A stretch of 64,000 bases of DNA, from positions 1 through 64,000 of the forward strand of contig JBGAHL010000002.1 of the NCBI GenBank assembly GCA_044226205.1. The letters are read 5' to 3'. This stretch comes from M3007 sp044226205 (GTDB lineage Bacteria; Bacteroidota; Bacteroidia; Chitinophagales; Saprospiraceae). The translations under genes were made by a program, and so were the position numbers. Below are positions 1-10,037 of the stretch, in pieces (the stretch's first letter is position 1; the number at the start of each line of letters is the position of its first letter). The notes under the pieces are model-generated. The model worked only from the letters and a program-made list of their open reading frames with translations, did no database searches and was not told the origin of the DNA.

Positions 1-3000
1 ACGTGCAGGCGTTCGAAGTAGATGTACTGCGTGCACGATGCCGTGTTGTTCGAAGCATCGGTGGCTACCCACACCCGTTTCACATAAGCCGAAAGGTCGT
101 TCGGATCATTGCAGGGGGTGTCGTACCACGTATCCGAGTAGGTCAGCGTGTACGGTCCGCAGTTCTCGTAAACATCCGGGTAAGCCGTCAGAATGCCCAG
201 CACGTCGTTCAGGTAAGCCGGGTCGTATTGTGTAATGGCGCAGTTCAGGTCGATGTCGTGGCAAGTCAGCACCGGTGCAAGTTTGTCTTCCACTTTGAGG
301 TTACCCCAGCATTTGTTGCCGCTCACCAGGTGCGTTACCCGCACCTGATAGGTCTTGCCAATGTCGTTGGCATTTACAAAACCCGGCACCCACGGACCGT
401 TGCCGAAGGGTACGGTTTTATCCAGTTCAACGAGGTAGTCATCGTAGCAGCCGTAAGTGCCCTCCAGCACCATGTCCGGGTTGATCTCCGCTTCGCAGTT
501 CTCGTCCACCGAGACATAAACAAAGTCGTTGCACACCAGCGAGGACGGGGTGGTTACCACCTGAACGTAGGTTTTGATCGATTGTACGCAACCCGGGTCG
601 TTGTTGTTGGCTGCCTTGGGCAAGCCGCCGTCGACCGTGTAAACGATCTCGTACTGGCCCGGGCCCTGGCTCGGATCGAAGGTGTTGGTTTGAACACCAT
701 TGACCGTAAACACGGCCGATACGAAGTTGCCGTCGCCCGGGTTACCCGTCAGATCGACCGGATCGGAGAATACGCACAAGTCATTAGAAAGATTCGAAGT
801 AATTGCAGGGTTCGGGTACTGGCAGCTGTTGCCAATTGACAAGCTGACACCTGCCTGGTTCACCACCGTAACCGTATAGCCAATAGCATCTACGTGACGG
901 CCTTGCAACTGATACATATTGTTGCCAATATAAGCCAGCGGCGTACCGACCGTGATTGCGATCGGAGGAGCTGCCGGGGGCGGGCTGATCGTGGAGTACA
1001 GACCGTTAACCGTCTGGACTGTCCAGGTTTGGCCGGCCGGAGCATTTACCTTGATCGTCTCGCTGAACTGACCGTTGGTCAGCGTCGTGGCGTTGTTCAG
1101 ACAAACGCAGGGGTCGCTGATGCTGATATTACAGTTGAAAGTAGCAATCGAAACAGATCCCGTCATGCTGGTCGAACAGCCGCTTGAAGTGGAACTGGCC
1201 ACCACGGTGTAGGTACCGACAGTTGTATAGGTTCCAAAATTGAATGCGCTACCCGTGCCAGCCACCGGAGCGCCGTTGTTGACACCGTTGATTTGCAACT
1301 GGTAGTTTACACCGGTTTGCGAACCGCTCAAACCAACCGGAAGGCCCGGGCCGCCGGTACAGAAGGAGCCCCCGCCGGTTACAGTGAAGAGCGTTGGGAG
1401 CGGGTTGACCGTAATCACGCGGGTAGTAGTGGCCGAGCAACCATTGATATTGGTTACCGTCACCGTATAGGTCGTCGTTGTAGTCGGCGTTACCGTGATT
1501 GCAGCTGTTGTTGCCAGCGTGCTCCACAGATACGACGTACCGCCAGTAGCCGTGATGGTTGCCGAAGCGCCAACACAGATGATACCGTCGTTGTTGGTCG
1601 TACCGGAAGTTTCAGCCACGGTTGTGCCCGGCGTCGGCAGGGCATTGACCACGAGGGTCGTGGTGGCAGAAGGACGACAGGCCGGGTCGTTCGGCGTGGG
1701 GGTCAGGATGGCGTAAATGAAATAAGTGCCGGTCGTCGGCAGCGAGGCCGTTGCCATTGCCGAGGTGCCGCCAGCGCCCAGTGAGCCATTGGGTACCGTA
1801 GCGAGCACTGTACCACCGGTATAAGGCGTGGCGGTCGCAGCGGCAAAATATTTGAAAATGATGCCGTAGGTATTGCCCATATTGGTCAGACCGGTCGACG
1901 TCAGCGTAAAGGTGGCGTTGACGCAGGTCGGGCTCGGGCTTACACTCACATTCGGGATAGTCGGGCAAACATCGCAACCGCCCGGGCCGGTCAGGACATA
2001 AGAGTCCGAGGTTGTGCAGCCGGTCGTCGTGTTGGTCACCGTAACGTTGTAGGTGCCGACGATCAGACCGGTGCGGTCTTCGGGATCGTTGGTGCCGGGG
2101 AGATCAGCCCAGTTGACGGTATAGGTACCGCCGTTGGTTACCGTCAGATCGATGGCGCCATTGGCGGATACACAGGTCGTCGGCTGAGTAAAGACTGCGC
2201 TGAGGCTCGGCGAAACATTCACCGTGATGACCTGGGTCATCACGTCGGTGCAAGTACCGTTGGTCACGGTGACGGTGTAGGTCGTCGTGGCCGTGGGCGT
2301 TACGGTGATCGATGCCGTTGTAGCGCCGCCCGGGCTCCACAGGTAGGTACCGCCGCCGTTTGCCGTAATAATCACTTGCGAGCCGGAGCAGATTACACCA
2401 TCATTGGGCGTACCCGAGGTTTCGGCAACAGTGATCGTCAGGTTCGGGTTGGTAAATTCATCGGCGCCAATGTCAGGGATGGAAGCGTTGCGCGTCTGGC
2501 AATCGATATCGGTGGTTACCGAGATCGGTGCACCGCCGCCATCAAGGCATTGGTTGCTCGTAGTCACGAGGTGCAGATCGGTTGCCGACACGAAGTTCGG
2601 CTGCACCGAGAAAGAGTTGGCATCGCGACCGGTTTCCGTTTGCCAGTTGGCAAGGGTGGTACGGGTCGGGCCGGCGGCGATACCGCCGACGATGCCGACA
2701 TGGTAAGAACCGGGGCCAGGGCCGGCAGCATACAGGTCGTTGTTATTGGAAATCAGACCGGTATAGTTGCCCAGCGGGCCCGAGTAAGCCAGTGCGATAG
2801 CGGAATGACGCTGTGTCGAACCCGCATTGGCAGCCTGGGTATTGCTCAGGATGTTGTTGCGAATGTTCAGGTTGCTGGGCGACGCATTGTTGGTATAAGC
2901 CAGTGCGACGGAACCGGTAGTAGCGGTAGAGGTACCCGTAATCGTGCCCTGCATGGAAACGCTGTTGTAGAACACGTTGATCGTGGCGCCGCTAACACTG

Positions 3001-6000
3001 CCACCGAGTATGATGCCGGCGCCGAAGTCGCTGGCGGTACCGTTGGCCGCAACGCCCGAGATCATGTTATTGGCGATCAGCGAGGTGCCCGACGAAGTAG
3101 CCGCCATGGCAATACCCGCTGCGGAGAACGAACCGCTGTTGACCACCGACCCGATGATATTGTTGGTGATGGTTACGTTGGTGCATTCGTTGCCGGCAAA
3201 AGTCGAAACAAGGATGCCGCTGTGCAGGAAACCGACATTGATACCAACTACGTCGGGCGAGGACGTCTGCGACATACCGGAAATATTATTGCCGGAGATG
3301 ACGATATTGTCTTCAAACGTGACAAATACACCGCCGGTAGCCAGGTTGGCCGGCGCGGCGGTATTCATCAGGTTTTGGTTGATGACGTTGCCGGTGTTTT
3401 TGTTGAATGCGCTGTTACCCTGCGAAATAACGCCGTACTGCGCATTGCTGATATTGTTGTTGATGAAAGAGTTGTTGTTGTTGTTGTTACCGAGGCTGGC
3501 CGTACCGATGGTCGGGTTGCCCGAACCGATGCCGCACAAAGTCTGGAGCGGACCGTTGCCCGAGATATTGCAGTTGATCACCTGGTTGTTGCTCGCGCCA
3601 TTGGTCGTCGAAGCCACGTTTTGCAGCCAGACAACGGCACTCGTCGTGCTGGTGCTGGTGTTGGTCAGCGTCAGGTTGCGGGTTGCCGACGAGGGCGGGC
3701 AGATGGTGTTCGGCGTATTGCCGTTGCTGCCGTTGATGATGACCCAGTCGGCGCCGTTGAGCACGATCAGGCCGGTGGCGGAAGTACCGGAAATCGTGGC
3801 ATTGTTGCCGGCAGCCGGTTTGATCGTCAGCGTGTTGGTCGAGCTGGCGTAGCTGTTGGCGTTGATCGTGATCGGGAAAGTTTCCCCGGCATATGTTGCA
3901 TCCGTGAGGGTGAACACGATCGGGCCGCCGATACATTTGGTGTTGTAATCGGCCACGGCAGCGGTCAGGGTGGCGTAGTTGCCACCGAAGCCAACGGTGT
4001 AGGTGCCGCTGAGGGTCGCCGTTACCGTCATGCTGTTGGGGGTGACCGGGTGCGTGGTTACCGTGTTGACGTTGGTCGCTACGACGCCGCCAGGATTTGA
4101 GCCGACGTTACCGAGGTTGTCCTGGGCAATGACGTAGTAATCCACAATGTCACCTGCGACTACGCCGCCCATGTCGGCTACGACGATGGTGAAGTTCCAG
4201 GTGCTGTTGGTCGCCGTACCGCCGGCCTGAACGCCCGGACGGGAGAACCAGCTGCCTGCGTTTTTACGGAAGTAAATACGCGGGATCAAGGCGCCCATAG
4301 TCGGGATACCCGTACCGTCGGTGATATTGACGTTGTTCAGCACAAAATCGCTGGTGCCGCAGGCGCCGATCAGCGGCGTGTAGCCGATACCGGGAGGCGC
4401 CACGTCGGAGAGCAGGAAGTTGCCGGCGTCGGCGCCGATATCCGTCGGGGTCAGCGAAGCGCGGGTCTGGCCGTCGTAGTCGGCCGTGACGGCAGCGACA
4501 GGCTGGCCGGCGGCCTCCACTACTGTGGGCGTAGCAGCCTGGATGTGCAGATCAACCGAGGCGGTGTTGCCAGTGGGGTTGATGAATTGCGGATCGCCGT
4601 TGACGCTCTGGAAGTCGTTGCCCGTAGCCGTGCGCCAGGCCGCGATTGTGGCTTGGTCCGTGGCATTGAACAGGCCTATCAAACCGCCCGTGCCGTTGAC
4701 AAACAGGTCGTTGTAGTTGCTGGCCACACCGGCCGGGTTGGCAGCCGTGCCGCCAATGGACATGGCGTAGTGCTTGCCTGTACCCGCGCCATTGGAGCGC
4801 GCGTTGAAGAAGATATTGCTGGTGTAGTTGCGCGTGCCGGTTGTTACCGTGCTGGCAAATGCGAAGGTGTTGGAAGTACCCGCACTCACGCCCGAGCCAC
4901 CGATGTACACGCTGTTGAAGCGCACGTTGTTATTGCCGGCGCCTTCCAGAATGCCCACCATGCCGTAGCCGCTGGTGATACCTGCACCGGTACCATCCAC
5001 ACCGAGGCGCACCATGTTGTTTTCAACATTGGAGCTGCCGCCGGCAAGAAGGATGCCGGTCGTGGTGCCCGCATTGGTCGTGGTAGCCATGGTGAGGCTG
5101 TGAACGAGGTTGCGCGCCACAAGGTTGGTGGTGGTCAGCGAATGAACGATCACGAGGCCGGCCACGTTGGTCGAGGCAGCGGTATTGCTGGCCGCAAGGT
5201 TGCGAACAACGTTTTGCTGAATGGTATTCGCGCCTACAATGGCATTGTTGCCGTTGGTTTGAATCCCGTTCAGGGAATAACTGGCCGTATTGCCCGTGCC
5301 GCAGGTCAGGTTTTGCACCGTATTTCCGGTCAAGGTATAAGTGCCGGTCAGGCTGCCTGCAGTCGTGCCGCCCTGGGCCAATATCCCCCACAGAACCGTT
5401 GTCGTACCGGCATTGGTAGACGTGATATTGGAAATGGTGTTGTTGGAAATAACCTGGTTGAGGGCGGTCGAGAACGACACAATACCAAAGCCACCGCTAT
5501 TGCCGTCCATGGTAATATTGTTGGCAACCGTTGTGCTGCCGATGGTATTACCCGTGATGATGTAGTTGTGGTTGGTCGTCGTACCCTGGACGGAAATACC
5601 GCGGATCGTACCCGGGGTAGCCGGAGCGCCCGTCACCGTGAGACTGATACCCCCGATGTTGTTGTTGGTGATCGAGGAGGTATTGGTCGGTGAGGTACCG
5701 CCGAGGATAATGCCGTTGAACACGAACGTAGAGCCGGCGGCTGAGGTCACCGCAATGTTGCCGTTGGCCGTCAGGCTGCCGATCGTGTTGTTGTTGACCA
5801 CGAAATTGCCCTGGCCGAGCAACAACGCGCCATTGAAGTTGGTGGCGTTGCTCGTTGTCAGGTTGATGTTCTGGAAAGTATTGCCCTGCACCAGCGTAGT
5901 GCCGGCGCCTACCGTCATATTGAAGCCCCGGAAGTTACCGGCGCCGGTAAGCGTCATGGCCGTGCTGCCGCACAAAGGAGCGGAACCGCCGATGAAGTTG

Positions 6001-7484
6001 TTGGTGACGACAAAGTTGTTACCTAATGTATTGGATATGTTGACCGCACTGAACTGGGCGGCGGCCAGGGTGCGCGCCATCGTCTGGTAGAAACTGTTTC
6101 CATTGATGGTCCAGTCGGTACTTGCCGTGCTCAACGAAATACCCAGCGAGGTGCTGGAGGAAAGGAACCAGTTGTAAATGTTACAATTGGCGATCGTGTT
6201 GTTGCTGTTGTATTGCGCTAACGTTGTGCTCGTACCGGAGTTGAAGATACAGTTGGTCGGCGTGGTAGCGCCTTCGTGCACATCGCAGAACTCGATCAGG
6301 TTGTTGTCGTTGCCGGTCGTGCCGGTGGTGGTGCTGAACAAAATCACCCCGTTCGCCGTGGAGGTGTTCACGCCCTGCACATCGCAGTAGCGCACGATGT
6401 TGTTGGACGCATCGTTGATCAGGCGGATGGCCTGGCCGGTGGTATTGGTGTTGGAAATGACCAAACCTTTGGTCGTGCCCACACCACCGGGACGGCCGTC
6501 GATACGCCACCAGTTGCCACCGTTAAAATCGATGGTCGGGCCGGCGTTGGCGCCGACGATGGAGAGCAGCGGGGCGCCGGCAGCCGGACGGATGGTCACC
6601 GTGTTGGCGGCCGTCGGGGCAGCGCAGGAGTTGTTCGGGCCGAGCGAAATCGGGAAAGTTTCCGATGCGCTGGTGTACAGGTTATTGAGTTCGAGCACTA
6701 CGGGGCCGCTCACGCCGCGGACATTCACGTCATTGACGGCAGCCGTGAGGGTGAGGTAGGCGCCACCCGGGCCAACGCTATATGTACCGGCGGCAATGGG
6801 CGCGGCAGGCGCCGTGGCGGTCAGTGAAATATTGTCGATGGCAATCGGGGGAGAAGTGCCCAGGGAGCCGTCGTTTTTCCAGGTAAAGATCAGGCGCCAG
6901 GTAGCGGCAGCCGAGCAGTTGCCGATCTGTGTAGACGAAAGCGTAAGATTGGCCGTCTGTACCGTGCCGACGTTCCAGAACTGCCCCAGCGTGATCGCCG
7001 GCGCAGCCAGCACACCGGTACCCAGGCTGGTCGTCGACGCAGTCGGGGTGTAGGACGTAGGTGCAATGCTGACCATCAAGGCATCGAAGCTCGAGGTCTC
7101 GCCCAAAGCCTGCCAGTTGAACGACAGGTTGATGTTGGTCTGACCGGCGGGGAAAGTTACATCCCGCCAGAAATGCACCACCGATGTGTTGGAGTTGGTG
7201 TAAGCCCAGGAGGTTCCGCCGTCGTTGGTCACGAACGCGACGCGGTTGCTAAACCCGGGCGGGACAGTACCGAGCACCCAGGTATTCAGGGCCGTACCGT
7301 TGTCGCTCGACCAGCCGTTGGCGGCGAAGGTCGTGCCGTTTTCAAAGCCCCCTTCCGCGGCGGGATTGATGAGCTGTGCCGATGCCTGCTGGCTGAAAGC
7401 CAAAAACACCAGCCCCAGTACAACGGGCAAGGTGCTGCGCAGGGCGCTGAAACAGCGATTGGAAAATGTGTATAATTCTTTCAT
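1..7484 (-). CDS. Giant secreted beta-helix/Ig-like adhesin, C-terminus beyond window
   Basis: One open minus-strand frame runs from an ATG at 7484 off the left edge (2494 codons seen; both ends are in the same frame). Residues 1-36 are a signal peptide ending ASA. About 40-215 is a jelly-roll-like domain. Two modules opening with GTYSVGPGGAY (about 230) and GTYTVGFGGNY (about 1158) each begin a long Asn-rich right-handed beta-helix region with recurring NNxI/NTI turns (about 230-1000 and 1150-1690). Ig-like domains with YLWSxxATTxxITVTP follow (about 1690-1760 and 1950-2030), then Cys-containing domains with DENCEAEINPDMVLEG (from about 2315). This is the layout of T9SS-exported surface adhesins of Saprospiria; a C-terminal sorting domain is expected outside the window but is not seen. 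The gene lies 56 bp after a small secreted protein and is probably co-transcribed with it. Ligand unknown. Confidence 0.88.
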   Translation of the reverse strand, partial: MKELYTFSNRCFSALRSTLPVVLGLVFLAFSQQASAQLINPAAEGGFENGTTFAANGWSSDNGTALNTWVLGTVPPGFSNRVAFVTNDGGTSWAYTNSNTSVVHFWRDVTFPAGQTNINLSFNWQALGETSSFDALMVSIAPTSYTPTASTTSLGTGVLAAPAITLGQFWNVGTVQTANLTLSSTQIGNCSAAATWRLIFTWKNDGSLGTSPPIAIDNISLTATAPAAPIAAGTYSVGPGGAYLTLTAAVNDVNVRGVSGPVVLELNNLYTSASETFPISLGPNNSCAAPTAANTVTIRPAAGAPLLSIVGANAGPTIDFNGGNWWRIDGRPGGVGTTKGLVISNTNTTGQAIRLINDASNNIVRYCDVQGVNTSTANGVILFSTTTGTTGNDNNLIEFCDVHEGATTPTNCIFNSGTSTTLAQYNSNNTIANCNIYNWFLSSSTSLGISLSTASTDWTINGNSFYQTMARTLAAAQFSAVNISNTLGNNFVVTNNFIGGSAPLCGSTAMTLTGAGNFRGFNMTVGAGTTLVQGNTFQNINLTTSNATNFNGALLLGQGNFVVNNNTIGSLTANGNIAVTSAAGSTFVFNGIILGGTSPTNTSSITNNNIGGISLTVTGAPATPGTIRGISVQGTTTNHNYIITGNTIGSTTVANNITMDGNSGGFGIVSFSTALNQVISNNTISNITSTNAGTTTVLWGILAQGGTTAGSLTGTYTLTGNTVQNLTCGTGNTASYSLNGIQTNGNNAIVGANTIQQNVVRNLAASNTAASTNVAGLVIVHSLTTTNLVARNLVHSLTMATTTNAGTTTGILLAGGSSNVENNMVRLGVDGTGAGITSGYGMVGILEGAGNNNVRFNSVYIGGSGVSAGTSNTFAFASTVTTGTRNYTSNIFFNARSNGAGTGKHYAMSIGGTAANPAGVASNYNDLFVNGTGGLIGLFNATDQATIAAWRTATGNDFQSVNGDPQFINPTGNTASVDLHIQAATPTVVEAAGQPVAAVTADYDGQTRASLTPTDIGADAGNFLLSDVAPPGIGYTPLIGACGTSDFVLNNVNITDGTGIPTMGALIPRIYFRKNAGSWFSRPGVQAGGTATNSTWNFTIVVADMGGVVAGDIVDYYVIAQDNLGNVGSNPGGVVATNVNTVTTHPVTPNSMTVTATLSGTYTVGFGGNYATLTAAVADYNTKCIGGPIVFTLTDATYAGETFPITINANSYASSTNTLTIKPAAGNNATISGTSATGLIVLNGADWVIINGSNGNTPNTICPPSSATRNLTLTNTSTSTTSAVVWLQNVASTTNGASNNQVINCNISGNGPLQTLCGIGSGNPTIGTASLGNNNNNNSFINNNISNAQYGVISQGNSAFNKNTGNVINQNLMNTAAPANLATGGVFVTFEDNIVISGNNISGMSQTSSPDVVGINVGFLHSGILVSTFAGNECTNVTITNNIIGSVVNSGSFSAAGIAMAATSSGTSLIANNMISGVAANGTASDFGAGIILGGSVSGATINVFYNSVSMQGTITGTSTATTGSVALAYTNNASPSNLNIRNNILSNTQAANAGSTQRHSAIALAYSGPLGNYTGLISNNNDLYAAGPGPGSYHVGIVGGIAAGPTRTTLANWQTETGRDANSFSVQPNFVSATDLHLVTTSNQCLDGGGAPISVTTDIDCQTRNASIPDIGADEFTNPNLTITVAETSGTPNDGVICSGSQVIITANGGGTYLWSPGGATTASITVTPTATTTYTVTVTNGTCTDVMTQVITVNVSPSLSAVFTQPTTCVSANGAIDLTVTNGGTYTVNWADLPGTNDPEDRTGLIVGTYNVTVTNTTTGCTTSDSYVLTGPGGCDVCPTIPNVSVSPSPTCVNATFTLTSTGLTNMGNTYGIIFKYFAAATATPYTGGTVLATVPNGSLGAGGTSAMATASLPTTGTYFIYAILTPTPNDPACRPSATTTLVVNALPTPGTTVAETSGTTNNDGIICVGASATITATGGTSYLWSTLATTAAITVTPTTTTTYTVTVTNINGCSATTTRVITVNPLPTLFTVTGGGSFCTGGPGLPVGLSGSQTGVNYQLQINGVNNGAPVAGTGSAFNFGTYTTVGTYTVVASSTSSGCSTSMTGSVSIATFNCNISISDPCVCLNNATTLTNGQFSETIKVNAPAGQTWTVQTVNGLYSTISPPPAAPPIAITVGTPLAYIGNNMYQLQGRHVDAIGYTVTVVNQAGVSLSIGNSCQYPNPAITSNLSNDLCVFSDPVDLTGNPGDGNFVSAVFTVNGVQTNTFDPSQGPGQYEIVYTVDGGLPKAANNNDPGCVQSIKTYVQVVTTPSSLVCNDFVYVSVDENCEAEINPDMVLEGTYGCYDDYLVELDKTVPFGNGPWVPGFVNANDIGKTYQVRVTHLVSGNKCWGNLKVEDKLAPVLTCHDIDLNCAITQYDPAYLNDVLGILTAYPDVYENCGPYTLTYSDTWYDTPCNDPNDLSAYVKRVWVATDASNNTASCTQYIYFERLH

Positions 7485-7540
7485 GAGAATTAAAGAGAAG
7501 AATTAAAAAAACGTTCTGATAAAAGGATGGGCAGAATGGC

Positions 7541-8026
7541 TTACTGGCCGACAGCAGGCACCGGAGTCGGGGCATCTACGGTCGTAAGTTTTTCCATCAA
7601 CTGGTCGAAATACTGCCTGAAAATGCCTTCGTGCATTTCCTTGATTTCTCCATCGGCAGGAGCTTCTTCCAGAACCTGCTTGAAACTGGTCATGGCAATC
7701 ACAGGCATCGGATCGCCGCCAGGCAGGTCATTTTCCATGTAAGTGAGCAGACGGTTGTACGCCTTGTAGGTAGCCTTGTCGACAGGCTGCACGTTCGGGT
7801 CGGCAATCAGCGGCGCCACCACAGCGTGTTCCGCAGAGAGCACTGCGGTTACATCGGCGTTGGTTTTCCAGTGTTGCGACTGTAGAGCCTCTTCCGAAGG
7901 CAGAATGCTCGTTTGTGCAGACGCCGAAACAGCCCCGCCCAGGCATATCGCCAGGACGAAAACGACTGTTGTTCCGACAAGCTGCAAGCGGGTTGCAAAA
8001 CTTTGTTTGAAGTAACTAGTCCTCAT
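7541..8026 (-). CDS. Small secreted protein of unknown function
   Basis: 161 residues starting at ATG 8026. Residues about 1-38 form a signal peptide: charged start MRTSYFKQ, hydrophobic core VVFVLAICLGGAVSA and a SASAQ cleavage site. The mature part is about 120 residues, predicted helical and acidic, with no Cys and a C-terminus rich in Pro and Val. I recognise no family. It directly precedes the giant adhesin gene with a 56-bp gap and no visible terminator, so the two are probably one transcription unit; a role in export, folding or anchoring of the adhesin is only a guess from position. A weak TACTTTTG box lies far upstream at 8337-8344, minus strand. Confidence 0.8.
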   Translation of the reverse strand: MRTSYFKQSFATRLQLVGTTVVFVLAICLGGAVSASAQTSILPSEEALQSQHWKTNADVTAVLSAEHAVVAPLIADPNVQPVDKATYKAYNRLLTYMENDLPGGDPMPVIAMTSFKQVLEEAPADGEIKEMHEGIFRQYFDQLMEKLTTVDAPTPVPAVGQ

Positions 8027-8455
8027 TTTTCACGAGTTTACGATTACGGGTAAACGATTGATTTATAACAATATATCACAGCACCCCTGCCTCAAAATAA
8101 ATTTTTGAAGACATGAGGTAACCAATGAAACACACAAGGATCAGACCTGACCACAGCAGGTCTGCCACTGCTTTTTAAATTGACACTTTGGTAGGATGAT
8201 GTTGCCAGGAGGATGAGGTAGGGAGTACGATCTTCTCCGGACGAGCTGGACAGCTTGGCAACTAAGAGGCAAGAGACGCCAAAGATGTCATGAGATTATG
8301 AATACGGATTACAAGGATTAAAGTCCAATTAGGCGACAAAAGTAGGTTATACCGGTGTTTTTTTCACTTACTGCATTTTTTTTTCGACAATCATTTTGTC
8401 TCGACAAATAATTGTTGGGGGCAATTTGGGTCTTTTTAATGTTCAAAAAATTTAA
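8027..8455. other. Gene-free 429-bp region, AT-rich, structured
   Basis: No credible ORF. It holds a 7-bp hairpin AGACCTG/CAGGTCT at 8143-8163, a 110-bp segment bounded by inverted repeats (8181-8290, listed separately), a fragment of GGATTA-type short repeats near 8305-8320, a minus-strand TACTTTTG promoter-like box at 8337-8344, and AT-rich poly-T runs at 8361-8385. It separates two minus-strand genes, so it serves as the long leader/promoter region of the gene starting at 8026 and as the 3' region of the S41 peptidase gene. Confidence 0.5.
8181..8290. repeat. 110-bp element bounded by 11-bp inverted repeats
   Basis: The left end TGACACTTTGG (8181-8191) is the reverse complement of the right end CCAAAGATGTCA (8279-8290) with one bulged A. 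Inside it, GTTGCCA (8201-8207) pairs with TGGCAAC (8256-8262). This could be a small MITE-like element or a structured RNA with a long closing stem. No target-site duplication is evident, no coding potential is seen, and no second copy was noticed in the window. Confidence 0.45.
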
Positions 8456-9892
8456 TTATTTCTTTTTCAACAACTTATACACCTGCTCCATCTCCAGATC
8501 CTTCCGTTTCAACACATCTTCCACCCGGTATTCCACGGGCCAGTCGGGCAACACGCCCCGCCCCTTATTAGGTTGCCCGACATCGTACCGCACATAATTC
8601 AGCGGAAACCTGATTTTGATGCCCGTATGCGGCAATACCAAAAGCGGATAACCTCCGCCGCAATTGCCCGTGGCGCCCCCGCCGGTTTCGGCCCCGATCA
8701 CCGTGGCGCCGCCTCGATATTTCAAAAAACTGGCCGCCATACTGGCCGACGAAAACGACCAGCCATTGGTCAACACGTACACCGCTCCGTCAAAATTGTG
8801 TTTGCGACGGGGCTTTATGTGCCGCCGCCGGATTTTCAGACCATCCTTCCGCCCGTGCCGATACCCCGGAAATACGTCCAGTTTCAGCCATACCAGCCCT
8901 TTCATAAATCTGGCTTTCGGGTTAAACCACGGGCCCATATTGACCCGCCGCCGGCGCTCGTACTGGTAGCTGGTAGGCTCGTCCAGCAGGTGCTCCAGCA
9001 AGGTTTCGAGGTTGCCGAGGTTGCCGCCGGTATTAAACCTCAGATCGATCACCAAATGCTGAATGTGCTGCTGCCGGAGCCAGCGAAAGGTTTTTCTGTA
9101 AAAACCCATGTAGTGTTTGCCCGGGAAACTGCCCATTTGCAAAATGGCCAGATCGGGGTAAAGGGTGTCGCGAAACAGCGCCATATCGCCCGAGCGAAAC
9201 ACCGGCCGGGGCAGATTGGGGTTAGCCGTCCCGACCGCTTGCAGGGCGAGAATGTCTTTTCTCGGACGCGACAGGAGCCGGCGGGTTTCGATACGCCCGT
9301 CGGGCCAGCCGAGTTCCACCCTGTTTTCTCTGGGCGTACCGAAAAGCAGCCTGAAGTTGCGGGCAAAAAACACGGATGCCGACACGTCGCGGAAAGCATC
9401 GGAATACCCGTCGCCAAATGCGATCAGGCGCCCGATCACAATGACCGTGCGCGCCGGAATACCGTTGACGGACCGCAGTTCGGCGCCCCGCCAGCTCAGG
9501 GTATCGCCAGCGTAGTCTTTGATAATGAATGCCTTGTCATCAATCACCTGAATGGTTAGCGGGAGCACCTCGGTATCTTCGTCGTAAAAAGGCGTTTCCA
9601 CGGAAGTGTGCCCGTCGCGCACGTTGGCGACCGCCAGCCGGATGAGCAACTGCGCCTGGTTGCGCGACAACGAGTCGGCGGGCAGGCGGTCGCGCAATTT
9701 TTGAAAAAAAGCGTCCATCGAATCGCGCGGGCTGTATTTGAACACTCCAGGGTGGCCCCGGTAGAGGGCTTCCTGTAAAAAAATCAGGTCGGCCCGCACT
9801 TCATCGGGCGTGAAGGTCTGGCGTTTTTGCGCCGGGAGCGCGGCCGGACAAGCCGCGAGGAGCACGAACAGGGCAACGAGGATTCGTTTCAT
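8456..9892 (-). CDS. Secreted S41-family peptidase (tail-specific protease-like)
   Basis: 478 residues from ATG 9892. A signal peptide covers about residues 1-21 (ends LPAQ). The N-terminal helical part carries LIFLQEALYRGHPGVFKYS, typical of the Bacteroidota S41 subgroup. The C-terminal half has the S41 core: LVIDLRFNTGGN, then AVYVLTNGWSFSSASMAA with the predicted nucleophile Ser at about 381-382, and VIGAETGGGATGN. The general base Lys seen in CtpA-type enzymes is not obvious, so activity and catalytic layout are uncertain. Likely acts in the periplasm or cell surface on peptides. It is a single gene, divergent from the T9SS cargo at 10038; a long AT-rich region follows. Confidence 0.85.
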   Translation of the reverse strand: MKRILVALFVLLAACPAALPAQKRQTFTPDEVRADLIFLQEALYRGHPGVFKYSPRDSMDAFFQKLRDRLPADSLSRNQAQLLIRLAVANVRDGHTSVETPFYDEDTEVLPLTIQVIDDKAFIIKDYAGDTLSWRGAELRSVNGIPARTVIVIGRLIAFGDGYSDAFRDVSASVFFARNFRLLFGTPRENRVELGWPDGRIETRRLLSRPRKDILALQAVGTANPNLPRPVFRSGDMALFRDTLYPDLAILQMGSFPGKHYMGFYRKTFRWLRQQHIQHLVIDLRFNTGGNLGNLETLLEHLLDEPTSYQYERRRRVNMGPWFNPKARFMKGLVWLKLDVFPGYRHGRKDGLKIRRRHIKPRRKHNFDGAVYVLTNGWSFSSASMAASFLKYRGGATVIGAETGGGATGNCGGGYPLLVLPHTGIKIRFPLNYVRYDVGQPNKGRGVLPDWPVEYRVEDVLKRKDLEMEQVYKLLKKK

Positions 9893-9988
9893 GCGGCAAA
9901 AATGACCAATTCAGGCAAAAGAGCAGATTGCTGATGCGATGTGTCGCCAACTGGCCTTTGAACAATAGGTTGCCGCGCGGCTGGAAGG

Positions 9989-9996
9989 TATATTTG
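9989..9996 (+). promoter_or_regulatory. Putative -7 box TATATTTG
   Basis: Exact match to the Bacteroidota primary-sigma -7 consensus TAnnTTTG, 42 bp before the ATG at 10038. No well-spaced TTTG -33 box is present (the nearest TTTG is at 9957-9960, 28 bp away). Predicted leader is about 35 nt. Confidence 0.5.
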
Positions 9997-10037
9997 AGTC
10001 CGCGATTCAGACACTCAAAACTAAACTGACCAACTTT

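Noticed and set aside
2376..4100. 574-codon plus-strand open frame antisense to the giant adhesin
   Set aside because: Its product is Arg/Gly/Ala/Val-rich with no domain. The minus-strand frame encodes a coherent beta-helix protein; the open antisense frame follows from its codon bias.
8143..8290. Cobalamin or SAM riboswitch, or 4.5S RNA, in the 8.1-8.3 kb gap
   Set aside because: Isolated resemblance (for example GCCACTG) but the conserved cores of these RNAs could not be found on either strand.
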